A stretch of 64,000 nucleotides of DNA. Origin: Methyloversatilis discipulorum (GTDB lineage: Bacteria > Pseudomonadota > Gammaproteobacteria > Burkholderiales > Rhodocyclaceae). The position numbers were made by a program, and so were the translations under genes. The DNA lies in the NCBI RefSeq assembly GCF_000527135.1, contig NZ_AZUP01000001.1, positions 2,976,001 to 3,040,000 on the forward strand. Reading direction: 5' to 3'. The notes beneath the pieces are model-generated. The model was not told the DNA's origin, searched no databases, and saw only the letters and a program-made list of their open reading frames with translations. Positions 9,130-18,637 of the stretch are shown one piece after another. Positions within the stretch are counted from its first letter, which is position 1. Each line of letters starts with the position of its first letter.

Positions 9130-10521
9130 TTGATCCCCACATCTCCTGCCGCCGGCTGGCTCGACAGCCTGAAGGTGTATGCGCACCCGCGCGTCGTCGG
9201 CATGCTCTTCCTCGGCTTTTCCGCCGGTCTGCCCCTCATCCTGGTGCTCGGCACGCTGTCCTACTGGCTGCGCGAGGCCGGCATCGACCGTTCGACCATC
9301 GGTTACTTCAGCTGGATAGGACTGGCCTACGGCTTCAAGTGGGTATGGTCTCCGCTGGTAGACCGCCTGCCGCTGCCCGGCCTGACACGACTGCTCGGGC
9401 GTCGGCGCAGCTGGCTGCTGCTGTCGCAGCTGGCGATCGCCGGCGCGCTGTTCGGCATGGCCAACACCGACCCGGCGCAGGCACTGGAACGCATGGTGTG
9501 GTGCGCACTGGCGGTGGCCTTCGCCTCCGCCACCCAGGACATCGCACTCGACGCCTACCGCATCGAAGCGGTCGAGCAACGGCTTCAGGGCGCAATGGCC
9601 GCCACCTACCAGGGCGGCTACCGCATCGCGATGATTGCCGCCTCGGCCGGTGTGCTGTGGCTGGCCGCCTCGGTCGATGCCACCGATACCGCCTACGAAC
9701 ACGCGCCCTGGCGCTTCGCCTACCTGATCATGGCGGCCAGCATGGGCGTCGGCATCCTTACCACGCTGCTGATACGCGAGCCGGATGCGCCGGTGTCGGC
9801 GGACACCGTGCAGCGCGAGGCGCGCACCCGCGAGTGGCTGGCGCGCGAGGGGCTACACGGCCCGCTGCTGGCCGCCGCCGCCTGGGTGCATGGCGCGGTG
9901 GTGTCGCCCTTCGTCGATTTCATCCGCCGCTATCGCTGGCACGCGGTACTGCTGCTGGCGCTGATCGGCACCTACCGCATCTCCGATGTGGTGATGGGCA
10001 TCATGGCCAATGCCTTCTACGTGGACATGGGCTACACCAAGGACGAAGTGGCCAATGTGGCCAAGGTGTACGGCGTCGGCATGACCATCGTCGGCGCAGT
10101 GATCGGCGGCGTGCTGACGGCGCGCATCGGCGTCATGAAGACGCTGTTCCTCGGCGCCGCGCTGTCGTCGGCCACCAATCTGCTGTTCGTCTGGCTGGCC
10201 GGCCGCGGCCACGACGTGAACGGGCTCATCTTCGCGATCTCCGCCGACAACCTGTCGGCCGGCATCGCCTCTTCGGCCTTCGTCGCCTATCTGTCAGGGC
10301 TGACGAACGTGGCCTACTCGGCTACCCAGTACGCGCTGTTCAGTTCGCTGATGCTGCTGCTGCCGAAGTTCATCGCCGGCTTCTCCGGCGTCTATGTCGA
10401 CGCCCACGGCTACGAAGCCTTCTTCACCGCCACCGCGCTGCTCGGCGTGCCGGTGCTGGGGCTGGTACTGCTTGCGGGGCGGGCGAGGGGCAGGGACCAG
10501 GGAGGAGGGGCCAGGGGCTAG
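9130..10521 (+). CDS. AmpG-like major facilitator permease
   Basis: 463 residues with about 12-14 membrane segments. Conserved AmpG stretches are LFLGFSAGLPLILVLGTLSYWLREAG near the start (shown in full only as coordinates 9202-9279) and ATQDIALDAYRIE after segment 4. AmpG imports anhydro-muropeptides for wall recycling. The best start is the TTG at 9130; no ATG occurs until position 9200, inside the first membrane segment. A related sugar-phosphate or muropeptide substrate is possible. Convergent with metW. Confidence 0.85.
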   Translation: MIPTSPAAGWLDSLKVYAHPRVVGMLFLGFSAGLPLILVLGTLSYWLREAGIDRSTIGYFSWIGLAYGFKWVWSPLVDRLPLPGLTRLLGRRRSWLLLSQLAIAGALFGMANTDPAQALERMVWCALAVAFASATQDIALDAYRIEAVEQRLQGAMAATYQGGYRIAMIAASAGVLWLAASVDATDTAYEHAPWRFAYLIMAASMGVGILTTLLIREPDAPVSADTVQREARTREWLAREGLHGPLLAAAAWVHGAVVSPFVDFIRRYRWHAVLLLALIGTYRISDVVMGIMANAFYVDMGYTKDEVANVAKVYGVGMTIVGAVIGGVLTARIGVMKTLFLGAALSSATNLLFVWLAGRGHDVNGLIFAISADNLSAGIASSAFVAYLSGLTNVAYSATQYALFSSLMLLLPKFIAGFSGVYVDAHGYEAFFTATALLGVPVLGLVLLAGRARGRDQGGGARG

Positions 10522-10590
10522 CGAATTCCGGGCGGCGAAGCCGCCCGCATGCTTCCCCTGACCCCTGACCCCTAGCCTCTAGCCCCTCCC
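10502..10590. repeat. Long G-rich inverted repeat and hairpin between convergent genes
   Basis: GGAGGGGCCAGGGGCTAG and, about 50 bases on, CTAGCCTCTAGCCCCTCC form an imperfect inverted repeat that includes both stop codons (AmpG-like and metW). The centre holds a perfect 7-bp hairpin, GGGCGGC-GAA-GCCGCCC (10530-10546). A likely bidirectional transcription end; there is no clear U-run. Confidence 0.5.
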
Positions 10591-11192
10591 AATCTATACA
10601 GCGCAAAACTGCCGAGGAAATTGGGCTCTTCCTTCACCGGCTGGCCGGCATCGTCGAGCACCAGGCGCTCACGGATTTCGATACCCAGCTTTTCGCACAG
10701 CGCCTCGAAGTCGGCGATGGTGAAGAAGCGGACGTTGGGCGTGTCGTACCACTGGTAGGGCAGGCGGTCGGACACCGGCATGTGGCCGTCCATGATGGCC
10801 ATGCGGTGCTTCCAGAAGGCGAAGTTGGGGAAGCTCACCACTGCCTCGCGGCCCACCCGAAGCATTTCGGTCAGCAGCTTTTCGGTGCGGTGCAGGGTCT
10901 GCAGCGCGTTCGAAATGATGACCAGATCGAAGCTCTGGTCGACGAAGTCGTACAGCCCCTTCTCCAGGTCGATCTGCAGCACGTTGATGCCGTTGCGCAT
11001 GCAGCTGATCACGCGCTCGATGTCGATCTCGACGCCGTAACCGCTGGCGCCACGGCTGTCCTTCAGGTGGCGCAGCAGCGCGCCATCGCCGCAGCCGAGG
11101 TCGAGCACGCGCGCGCCTGGGCTCACCCAGCCGGCGATCACGTCGTAGTCTATGCGTCCGTCCAGTGCAGTCATGTCGGTACCCAGCCTCAC
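10572..11192 (-). CDS. metW: Methionine biosynthesis protein MetW
   Basis: 206 residues from a GTG whose first bases overlap the metX stop (GTGA); a second start is the ATG at 11174. The methyltransferase-like fold has motif [16 protein letters not shown] and the MetW-specific [13 protein letters not shown]. In proteobacteria MetW works with MetX in homoserine activation for methionine synthesis. Pairing with metX and a SAM riboswitch upstream supports the role. Confidence 0.93.
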   Translation of the reverse strand: MRLGTDMTALDGRIDYDVIAGWVSPGARVLDLGCGDGALLRHLKDSRGASGYGVEIDIERVISCMRNGINVLQIDLEKGLYDFVDQSFDLVIISNALQTLHRTEKLLTEMLRVGREAVVSFPNFAFWKHRMAIMDGHMPVSDRLPYQWYDTPNVRFFTIADFEALCEKLGIEIRERLVLDDAGQPVKEEPNFLGSFALYRLGGARG

Positions 11193-12331
11193 ACCGTGAT
11201 GTTGTCGAAATACGCACGCAGCACCGCATGGTAGTGCGGGTCGTCGAGCAGGAAGGAGTCGTGGCCGGCCGACGATTCGATTTCGGCGTAGCTCACGTTG
11301 CGCCCCTTGCGCATCAGCGCATCGACGATTTCGCGCGAGCGCGACGGCGCGAAGCGCCAGTCGGTCGAGAAGGACACCAGCAGGTAGTCGGCGGTGGCCG
11401 GCGCGAAGGCGGCAGCCAGATCGCCGCCGGCGTCATGCGCCGGGTCAAAGTAGTCGAGCGCGCGGGTGGCCAGCAGATAGGTATTGGCGTCAAAGCTGCC
11501 GGCGAACTTGTCGCCCTGGTAACGCAGATAGGACTCGACCTCGAACTCGACCTCGAAACTGAACTTGCGGCCGCCTTCGCGCAGCCGGCGGCCGAATTTC
11601 TCGGCCATCAGATCGTCCGACTGATAGGTGATGTGGCCCAGCATGCGCGCCAGCCGCAGACCGCGGCGCGGCAGCGTGTTGTGTTCGTAGAAGTGGCCGC
11701 CGTGGAAATCCGGGTCGGTGATGATGGCCTGGCGCGCCACTTCGTTGAAAGCGATGTTCTGTGCCGTCAGCTTGGGCGCCGACGCGATCACCAGCGCATG
11801 GCGCACGCGCGCCGGCAGGTGGATGGACCACGCCATCGCCTGCATGCCACCCAGGCTGCCGCCGATGATGGCCGCCCAGCAGTCGATGCCCAGGCGATCA
11901 GCCAGCAGTGACTGCGCCGCCACCCAGTCCTCCACCGTCACCACCGGGAAATCCGCCCCCCAGGGCTTGCCGGTTTCCGGATTGGTGCTCATCGGGCCGG
12001 TCGAGCCGTGACAGCCGCCGAGGTTGTTCACGCTGATGACGAAGAACTTGCGCGTATCGAGCGGCTTGCCCGGGCCGATCAGGTTGTCCCACCAGCCGGT
12101 GTTCTTCGGCGCGTCGGCATGGATGCCGGCCGCGTGATGGTGACCGGACAGCGCCGGACAGACCAGCACGGCGTTCGAGCGGGCGGCGTTCAGTTCGCCG
12201 TAGGTTTCGTACATCAGCTCGAAACCCGGCAGCACGGCGCCGCTTTTCAGCGTCAGCGGCGTGTCGAAGCGCGCGCACAGCGGGCTGACGATGCCGACGC
12301 TGTCTTCAGGAATGGATATTTCGTTGGCCAT
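11189..12331 (-). CDS. metX: Homoserine O-acyltransferase MetX
   Basis: 380 residues, alpha/beta hydrolase fold. Acylates homoserine (acetyl- or succinyl-CoA cannot be told apart by eye). Motifs: [15 protein letters not shown] (oxyanion region), nucleophile elbow [14 protein letters not shown], and acid and base near [11 protein letters not shown] and [11 protein letters not shown]. The ATG at 12331 sits one base after the U-run of a terminator, with no Shine-Dalgarno sequence between. Expression is presumably controlled by the SAM-II element upstream. Confidence 0.93.
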   Translation of the reverse strand: MANEISIPEDSVGIVSPLCARFDTPLTLKSGAVLPGFELMYETYGELNAARSNAVLVCPALSGHHHAAGIHADAPKNTGWWDNLIGPGKPLDTRKFFVISVNNLGGCHGSTGPMSTNPETGKPWGADFPVVTVEDWVAAQSLLADRLGIDCWAAIIGGSLGGMQAMAWSIHLPARVRHALVIASAPKLTAQNIAFNEVARQAIITDPDFHGGHFYEHNTLPRRGLRLARMLGHITYQSDDLMAEKFGRRLREGGRKFSFEVEFEVESYLRYQGDKFAGSFDANTYLLATRALDYFDPAHDAGGDLAAAFAPATADYLLVSFSTDWRFAPSRSREIVDALMRKGRNVSYAEIESSAGHDSFLLDDPHYHAVLRAYFDNITV

Positions 12332-12332
12332 G

Positions 12333-12366
12333 AAAAAACCCGGTTGACCAAAGCCAGGACCGGGTT
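12333..12366 (-). terminator. Intrinsic terminator abutting the metX start
   Basis: On the minus strand AACCCGGT (12366-12359) pairs perfectly with ACCGGGTT (12344-12337), and six U follow. It is the likely expression platform of the SAM-II element. The U-run ends one base before the metX ATG. Confidence 0.8.
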
Positions 12367-12369
12367 CGC

Positions 12370-12456
12370 CCTCGCTTTAGCCGAATTTGTAAGGGAGATC
12401 CGGCAGCACACCGCCGGAGGAACCCGGGCGCCCGCAAGCTGAGACAAATCGGCGCC
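12370..12456 (-). ncRNA. SAM-II (SAM-alpha) riboswitch, variant with inserted hairpin
   Basis: On the minus strand: P1 stem GGCGCC (12456-12451) with GGCGCC (12432-12427); the loop strand AUUUGU (12449-12444) pairs with ACAAAU (12390-12385) as the pseudoknot; the conserved GCUAAAGCGAGG (12381-12370) ends the aptamer. Between P1 and the pseudoknot strand lies an extra hairpin (CCGGCGG/CUGCCGG). The layout matches SAM-II elements found before metX/metA genes. Binding of S-adenosylmethionine should reduce metXW expression. Confidence 0.8.
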
Positions 12457-12479
12457 ATGAAACAGGGGAAACTGCCTGC

Positions 12480-12507
12480 ATTCTGGCGAATCAGGCGGGT
12501 TTGTCAA
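12480..12507 (-). promoter_or_regulatory. Sigma-70-type promoter of metXW
   Basis: The minus strand reads TTGACA (12507-12502), a 16-base spacer, then CAGAAT (12485-12480). This would start transcription shortly before the SAM-II aptamer. Confidence 0.55.
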
Positions 12508-12519
12508 TCGTGCGGCGCG

Positions 12520-12837
12520 TCACGTGCTGACCGCCGTACCGCTCACGCACACCATCAGCATGCCGTTGTCGGCGCCCAGTACTTCGTAGTCGATGTCGAT
12601 GCCGACCACCGCGTTGGCGCCCAGCTTCGCCGCCGCCTCGCTCATTTCCTGCATCGCGGCGTCACGCGCGTCGGCCAGCGTGCTTTCGTAGGCGCCGGCG
12701 CGGCCGCCGACCACGTTGCGGATGCTGGCGAACAGGTCCTTGAAGATATTGGCGCCGATGATGGCTTCGCCGGTCACCACGCCGTGGTACTGGCGGATGG
12801 GCCGGCCTTCGAGCGTGGGCGTGGTGGTGAGCAGCAT
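12520..12837 (-). CDS. YbjQ/UPF0145 family protein
   Basis: 105 residues. Starts [14 protein letters not shown] and has the family's [16 protein letters not shown] and [17 protein letters not shown]. This small family forms pentameric rings and is labelled heavy-metal-binding by homology; its biological role is not established. The stop lies 13 bases upstream of the metX promoter -35 box. Confidence 0.85.
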   Translation of the reverse strand: MLLTTTPTLEGRPIRQYHGVVTGEAIIGANIFKDLFASIRNVVGGRAGAYESTLADARDAAMQEMSEAAAKLGANAVVGIDIDYEVLGADNGMLMVCVSGTAVST

Positions 12838-12904
12838 TGGCGTTCTCCGGTGAATATGCGAAACAACCTGGGCGAAAGACCCTGGCGACCTGACCCCGGC
12901 AACT

Positions 12905-13633
12905 TTACTCTTCGTCCATCACCGCGGTGGTGTAGACCTCCTGCACGTCGTCCAGACTGTCCAGCACATCCAGCAGTTTCTGCATCTTGGCGGCGTCGTC
13001 GCCGGCCAGCGGGCTTTCGTTCAGCGGCTTCATCGTCACTTCGGCGAACTCGGCCTTGAAGCCGGCCTTTTCCAGCGCGTCCTTGACCGCCACGAAATCG
13101 GCCGGCGGACTCAGCACCTCGATCGAGCCGTCGTCGTTGGTCAGCACGTCCTCGGCGCCGGCTTCCAGCGCCGCTTCCATCAGCGCGTCCTCGGACGTCC
13201 CGGGGGCGAAGATGAACTGGCCACAGTGCTTGAACATGAAGGCCACGGAGCCGTCGGTGCCGAGGTTGCCGCCATACTTGGAGAAGGCATGGCGCACGTC
13301 GGCCACGGTGCGGGTACGGTTGTCAGTCAGGCAGTCGACCATGACAGCGGCACCGCCGATGCCGTACCCTTCGTAGCGGATTTCCTCGTAGCTTGCGCCG
13401 TCGAGCTCACCGGTCCCGCGCTTGACCGCGCGATCGATGTTGTCGCCGGGCATGTTTTCGCCCTTCGCCTTGTCCACCGCCATGCGCAGGCGCGGGTTGA
13501 AGTTGGGGTCGCCGCCGCCCATGCGGGCCGCCACGGTGATTTCCTTGATCAGCTTGGTGAACACCTTGCCCCGCTTGGCGTCCTGACGCCCCTTGCGATG
13601 CTGGATGTTGGCCCACTTGGAATGACCGGCCAT
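12905..13633 (-). CDS. yebC: YebC/PmpR family regulator
   Basis: 242 residues, the full family length. Begins [20 protein letters not shown]; the central and C-terminal domains are intact ([33 protein letters not shown]). YebC proteins are DNA-binding regulators and have also been linked to relief of ribosome stalling. Normally next to ruvC, which is not in this window. Confidence 0.93.
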   Translation of the reverse strand: MAGHSKWANIQHRKGRQDAKRGKVFTKLIKEITVAARMGGGDPNFNPRLRMAVDKAKGENMPGDNIDRAVKRGTGELDGASYEEIRYEGYGIGGAAVMVDCLTDNRTRTVADVRHAFSKYGGNLGTDGSVAFMFKHCGQFIFAPGTSEDALMEAALEAGAEDVLTNDDGSIEVLSPPADFVAVKDALEKAGFKAEFAEVTMKPLNESPLAGDDAAKMQKLLDVLDSLDDVQEVYTTAVMDEE

Positions 13634-13773
13634 GAAAGAGTGCTTCCGTTGGAAATGTGCAAGCCACGATTTTAATCGAGAGCGCCGATGACGGGCTCAA
13701 GAGCGTCGCGCGCGGCTCCGTTAATTCCGAATGGGAATTTTCCGGCACCCGTGGCCGGCGGGTGAATGCAATC

Positions 13774-14991
13774 GTGACAAATACAAGACTTCTGATCGCT
13801 CTGCTGGCCGTCAGCGCCAGCAGCGGCGCCCTGGCGGACGACCCGGCCACCGAACAGCTGTGGCAGTTCGGCGGCTTCGGAACGCTGGGCGCCGGCTATC
13901 ACAGCCAGGAGAACGTCGTCTATCGGCGTGACCTCGAACAGGCCGGAGGCATCGAGGGCGACAAGCTCGGCTTCCGTCTGGACACCCGCATCGGTCTGCA
14001 AGCGAGCGCCAGCTTCAATCCGCGCTGGTCGACGACGATACAGGCGGTCAGCCGCCTGAACAGCGAAGGCAACTGGACGCCGATGCTGAGCTGGGGCTTC
14101 GTGCGCTATGCCCCGACCGACTGGCTGGAACTGCGTGCCGGCCGGCTGGGTGCGGACATCTATCTCGAAGGCGACTCGCGCCACGTCGGCTACGCCTACA
14201 CCGCGGCGCGACCGCCGACCGAGGTGTACGGCGTGGTGACGCAGGACCGCTTCGACGGCGCCGACCTCACGCTGCGCGCACCCGTCGGCGACGGGCTGGG
14301 CAGCATCAAGTTCTATGGCGGACAGTCGCGCGGCGACTTCTACCTGTACGGCCAGCGGGTGACGCAGGACGACGCGACCACCGTGGGCGCGACGATCGAG
14401 TGGATGAGCGACACGCTGACGCTGAAGGCGGCCTGGGCCGACATCCACGCGCGCGGCGATCTGTCGCTGGTGCAGTTGCGCGACGCACTGGCCTCGGTGC
14501 CGCTGGCCCAGGCCCAGCTGCGGGCGTCGCAGATACAGACTTCGCACCACATCACCTTCGCCGGCCTCAGCGCGCGCTACGAAAACGGTCCGTGGTCGCT
14601 GCAGGGCATTCTCGCGCGGGAAACCTTCTCTCAGTTTCCGCGCTATTCGGGCTGGGGTTCCAGCGTGGTCGCCGGCTATCGCATCGGCGCGTGGAAGCCC
14701 TATCTGACCTGGGGACGCATCTCCTTCGAGCCGGACGACAGTGCGCTGACGTTGCCGGCGCCGGCAGCGGCACTGCAGGTCGTCTACGACCGCGTCGTCG
14801 ACCGGCTGACGATGAATCAGCGCACTTTCGGCGCCGGTGTGCGTTATGACTTCGCCACCGATTACGCCTTGAAGGTACAAATCGAAAAGATCAATGCCTC
14901 ATCGTCGTCGATACTGATCACCCCCAGCGGTCTGCCGGTCCGCGATGCCAGTCTGACGCTGTTCACCGTCGTGCTGGATTTCGTTTTCTGA
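13774..14991 (+). CDS. Outer-membrane porin-like beta-barrel protein
   Basis: 405 residues from the GTG at 13774 (VTNTRLLIALL...), which gives a clean signal peptide cut after SSGALA; a GTG four codons earlier is also possible. The mature part shows alternating hydrophobic/polar strands, Tyr/Trp-rich turns and a terminal Phe (VVLDFVF), as in outer-membrane barrels. It overlaps the next gene by one base and stands in a three-gene set with a phosphate-binding-like protein and a diguanylate cyclase. Substrate unknown. Confidence 0.75.
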   Translation: MTNTRLLIALLAVSASSGALADDPATEQLWQFGGFGTLGAGYHSQENVVYRRDLEQAGGIEGDKLGFRLDTRIGLQASASFNPRWSTTIQAVSRLNSEGNWTPMLSWGFVRYAPTDWLELRAGRLGADIYLEGDSRHVGYAYTAARPPTEVYGVVTQDRFDGADLTLRAPVGDGLGSIKFYGGQSRGDFYLYGQRVTQDDATTVGATIEWMSDTLTLKAAWADIHARGDLSLVQLRDALASVPLAQAQLRASQIQTSHHITFAGLSARYENGPWSLQGILARETFSQFPRYSGWGSSVVAGYRIGAWKPYLTWGRISFEPDDSALTLPAPAAALQVVYDRVVDRLTMNQRTFGAGVRYDFATDYALKVQIEKINASSSSILITPSGLPVRDASLTLFTVVLDFVF

Positions 14992-15425
14992 TGCCGCTGA
15001 TGCACTTGTTCACCCGACGGACCTTGCTCACGCTCGTTCTCGCGTTCGTGAGCGGATGGGCGCGTGCGGAAGCGCTGGCGGTCATCGTTCACCCATCGAG
15101 CGGGGTGGACAGCCTGAGCAGGGAGGAAGTGAGCCATCTGTTCCTTGGTCGCATCAAGCACCTGCCGTCCGGCACGCCCGCCGTCGTTCTGGATACGAAA
15201 TCGTTGCGCGCGGACTTCTACCGCGCACTGGTCAATCGCGAAATGAACGAGATCAGCGCCTACTGGGCGCGCCTGAAGTTCTCCGGACGGACCCAGCCGC
15301 CGGAGCAGATCGACGACGCCGAGTCGGTGCTGCGTCGCGTCGCGGCCGAGCGCGGCGCGATCGGCTACGTCGACGCTGCGCGGGTGGACAAGCGCGTCCG
15401 GGTGGTGCTGCTCCTTGAGTACTGA
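14991..15425 (+). CDS. Short PstS-like periplasmic binding protein
   Basis: 144 residues. Signal peptide to about residue 26 (SGWARAE), then ALAVIVHPSSGVDSLSREEV and the IFLG-like segment HLFLGRIKHLPSG typical of single-lobe phosphate-binding-like (PBP) domains. Much shorter than transport PstS (about 320 aa), so more likely a sensor than a transporter part. It sits between the porin and the cyclase with overlaps on both sides (1 and 11 bases), indicating one transcript. Confidence 0.75.
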   Translation: MPLMHLFTRRTLLTLVLAFVSGWARAEALAVIVHPSSGVDSLSREEVSHLFLGRIKHLPSGTPAVVLDTKSLRADFYRALVNREMNEISAYWARLKFSGRTQPPEQIDDAESVLRRVAAERGAIGYVDAARVDKRVRVVLLLEY

Positions 15426-17034
15426 ACCGGCTTTCCGTCCCCCCGGCATACCCGACGCAGCGCACTCGCCACGTCGGCTGCAGACCAGCGTGGTCTGGCG
15501 GACCATGCTGCTGATGCTTTTCTTCGGCGGGCTGGTCGGTGTTCTGGTCGCGCTGGTCAGCACCGTCATGGTCGGGCGGGAAGAGCGGAACCGCATGCAG
15601 CGGCAGCTGGTGGAACTGATGGCCACCGTCGAACGCACCGCTAGCGTCGCCGCCTTCGCGCGCGACGAACAACTGGCGCACGAGGTAGCCCAGGGCCTGC
15701 TGCTCAACGATGCGGTCGCCCGCGTCGTCATCACCGAAACCGACCACGTGCTGGCTTCGGTGGGCGAAGCCGACGACGAGGCCGGCGTGCTGCGGCTGCC
15801 GGTGCTGGCACGCCCGCTGACCTCGCCATTCTCGCCCGACCAGCAGGTCGGCGAGCTGAGGGTGTGGCCGGCCAGTTCGAAGATCGCGCAGGCCGCGGGT
15901 TCCTACTCACGCTTCATCGCCATCATCCTGCTGATCGAACTGGTGTTCGTCGTGCTGTCGGTGGCCTGGGTGGTGCTGAACGTGTTCACGCGCCCGGTGA
16001 AGAAGCTGTCGGACGACCTGCATCACCTCGAAATCGGCGTCGGCAAGCATGTGTCGGTGCCGACCGGCCACGCCGGCGACGAGATCGGCCGGCTGGCCGG
16101 CGACGTCAACACGCTGATCACGCGGATGGACGATCTGCTCGCCGCCGAGCGCGACACGCGGGCGCAGCTCGAAGCGTCCGAGCGCAAGTTCAGGCTCATC
16201 TTCGAAAGCGCGGAAACAGGTATCTTCACCGTCGACAACGCCGGTCGCCTGCACGACTGGAACCCCTGGCTGGCGGCCAAGCTGGGCCTGCCGGCACGCG
16301 AGGGCAGCGATCGCAGCTATGCGCTGGGCACCCTGCTCGGCGACGCCTCGTCGCGGCTCGATACGCTGATGGTGCGCGCACTGAGCGACCAGCGGCCGAC
16401 CTCGGCCGATTTCGGCGTGCAGTACGGTGAATCGGGCGTGCTCTGGCTGCACGTCGTGCTCAACCCCTTGCCCGACGGCCTGCTGCAGGGCATTGCCAAC
16501 GACGTGACCGAACGCAAGCGGGCCGAGGCGAGCGCACTGGCGATGGCCGAGCGCGACCCGCTGACCGGTCTGCTGAACCGGCGCGGCATCGAGCACCGGC
16601 TCAGCAGCGCCCTGGAAAACCTGCACGGCAGTGGTCTGGCGTTGATGCTGGTCGATCTCGACGGCTTCAAGCAGGTCAACGACACGCAGGGCCACGAGGC
16701 CGGCGATCGCGTGCTCAGCTGGGTGGCGCGACAGCTGGAAGCGGTTGTGCGGCGCACCGATCTGGTCGCGCGACTGGGCGGCGACGAATTCGTCGTCGTG
16801 CTGTGCGCGCTGGAAAGCCCCGACACCGCGCGCTTCATCGCCGCCAAGATCGTCAGCGCACTGGCGCGGCCGATAGACGCCGGCGGCAACCAGCTGGTGC
16901 AGATCGGCGCCAGCGTCGGCATCGCCTACACCGACTCGCGAGCAGACGCACCGGACGCATTGATGCGCCGTGCCGACGAGGCAATGTACGAAGCCAAGCG
17001 CGCCGGCAAGTCGCAGTACCGCTTCGCATCCTAG
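15415..17034 (+). CDS. Membrane diguanylate cyclase with HAMP and PAS domains
   Basis: 539 residues; TTG start at 15415 inside the end of the previous gene. Two membrane segments (about 25-47 and 165-187) flank a periplasmic domain, followed by HAMP, PAS (about 255-370) and GGDEF (about 375-535). The active site is intact (RLGGDEFVVV), and an RxxD inhibitory site (RRTD) stands five residues upstream, so the enzyme should make c-di-GMP with product feedback. The periplasmic domain may read the state of the PBP-like neighbour. Confidence 0.9.
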   Translation: MSTEPAFRPPGIPDAAHSPRRLQTSVVWRTMLLMLFFGGLVGVLVALVSTVMVGREERNRMQRQLVELMATVERTASVAAFARDEQLAHEVAQGLLLNDAVARVVITETDHVLASVGEADDEAGVLRLPVLARPLTSPFSPDQQVGELRVWPASSKIAQAAGSYSRFIAIILLIELVFVVLSVAWVVLNVFTRPVKKLSDDLHHLEIGVGKHVSVPTGHAGDEIGRLAGDVNTLITRMDDLLAAERDTRAQLEASERKFRLIFESAETGIFTVDNAGRLHDWNPWLAAKLGLPAREGSDRSYALGTLLGDASSRLDTLMVRALSDQRPTSADFGVQYGESGVLWLHVVLNPLPDGLLQGIANDVTERKRAEASALAMAERDPLTGLLNRRGIEHRLSSALENLHGSGLALMLVDLDGFKQVNDTQGHEAGDRVLSWVARQLEAVVRRTDLVARLGGDEFVVVLCALESPDTARFIAAKIVSALARPIDAGGNQLVQIGASVGIAYTDSRADAPDALMRRADEAMYEAKRAGKSQYRFAS

Positions 17035-17105
17035 GGTCGGTTTTCCGCACTGCCCGGCGGGCGCCGCGCTGGTAGCATCGCGCCATCCCCTCCGAGGAAG
17101 AAGCC

Positions 17106-18635
17106 ATGGCCGAACCGCTCCACGTCGCCCGCGCCGGCGACCTCTCGCTCGCCCTGCTGCCCAATATGGCCAACCGCCACGGGCTCATCACCGGCGCCAC
17201 CGGCACCGGCAAGACGGTCACGCTGCAGTCGCTGGCCGAACGCTTTTCCTATATCGGCACACCGGTTTTCATGGCCGACGTGAAGGGTGACCTCTCGGGC
17301 ATGGGGGCGGCCGGCACCGTCAGCCCGAAGCTGCAACAGCGCCTCGACATGCTGGGCATCGCCGATTTCGTGCCCTACCCGAGCCCGGTCTGCTTCTGGG
17401 ACGTGTTCGGCGAGTCCGGCCACCCGATACGCGCGACCGTCAGCGACATGGGGCCGCTGCTGCTTTCCCGTCTGCTCGGCCTGAACGAAACGCAGGCCGG
17501 CGTGCTCACCATCGTGTTCAAGGTGGCCGACGACCACGGCCTGCTGCTGCTCGACATGAAGGACCTGCGCGCGCTGGTGCAGCACGTCGGCGACAACGCG
17601 GCGCAGTTCAAGACCCAGTACGGCAACATTTCCACCGCATCGATCGGCGCCATCCAGCGCGGCCTGCTGCAGCTGGAGGAGCAGGGCGCCGACCGCTTCT
17701 TCGGCGAGCCCATGCTGGACATCGCCGACCTGATGACCTTCGACGAGCACGGCCGCGGCACCATCAACATCCTGGCCGCCGACCGCCTGTACAACTCGCC
17801 CAAGCTCTACTCCACCTTCCTGCTGTGGCTGCTGGCCGAACTGTTCGAACAGCTGCCGGAAGTGGGCGACATGGACAAGCCCAAGCTGGTGTTCTTCTTC
17901 GACGAGGCCCACCTGCTGTTCAACGAGGCGCCGCCGGCGCTGCTGGAGAAGATCGAACAGGTGGTGCGGCTGATCCGCTCGAAGGGCGTCGGCGTCTATT
18001 TCGTGACGCAGAACCCGCTGGACGTGCCGGATTCCGTGCTCGCCCAGCTCGGCAACCGCGTTCAGCACGCGCTGCGCGCGTTCACGCCGCGCGACCAGAA
18101 GGCGGTCAAGACCGCTGCCCAGACCATGCGGCAGAACCCGAAGTTCGACGCCGAACAGGCCATCCTCGAACTGGGCACCGGCGAAGCACTCATTTCCTTC
18201 CTCGACGAAAAGGGGCGGCCGTCGATGGTCGAGCGCGCCTTCGTGCTGCCGCCGGCGTCCCGCCTCGGCCCGCTGACCGCCGACGAACGCAGCGCGACGA
18301 TCCAGCACTCGCCGATGCGCGGCCGCTACGAACAGACGCTGGATCGCGAATCGGCCTACGAAATGTTGGCCGCGGCGGTGAATGCGAATCCGGTCGCCAC
18401 CGGGAAGCCGGTGCCGGGCGCACAGCCCGGTGCCACCGACGCGCCGGCCGGTGACGGCGGCCTGCTCGGCGGGCTGCAGGATCTGGTGTTCGGTTCGACC
18501 GGCCCGCGCGGCGGCCAGCGTGACGGTCTGGCCCAGACCGCCGCCAAGACGGTGGCGCGCACCATCGCCAGTTCGGTCGGTCGCGAAATCGTCCGTGGCG
18601 TGCTCGGTTCCATCCTCGGCGGACGACGGAAATAG
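17106..18635 (+). CDS. DUF853/HerA-like ATP-binding protein (YjgR family)
   Basis: 509 residues. Walker [18 protein letters not shown] (about residue 36) and Walker [24 protein letters not shown] and the C-terminal [20 protein letters not shown] are characteristic of this family. HerA-type helicase-like ATPase; cellular role not defined. Preceded by CCGAGGAAG as ribosome site. Confidence 0.88.
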   Translation: MAEPLHVARAGDLSLALLPNMANRHGLITGATGTGKTVTLQSLAERFSYIGTPVFMADVKGDLSGMGAAGTVSPKLQQRLDMLGIADFVPYPSPVCFWDVFGESGHPIRATVSDMGPLLLSRLLGLNETQAGVLTIVFKVADDHGLLLLDMKDLRALVQHVGDNAAQFKTQYGNISTASIGAIQRGLLQLEEQGADRFFGEPMLDIADLMTFDEHGRGTINILAADRLYNSPKLYSTFLLWLLAELFEQLPEVGDMDKPKLVFFFDEAHLLFNEAPPALLEKIEQVVRLIRSKGVGVYFVTQNPLDVPDSVLAQLGNRVQHALRAFTPRDQKAVKTAAQTMRQNPKFDAEQAILELGTGEALISFLDEKGRPSMVERAFVLPPASRLGPLTADERSATIQHSPMRGRYEQTLDRESAYEMLAAAVNANPVATGKPVPGAQPGATDAPAGDGGLLGGLQDLVFGSTGPRGGQRDGLAQTAAKTVARTIASSVGREIVRGVLGSILGGRRK

Positions 18636-18637
18636 CG

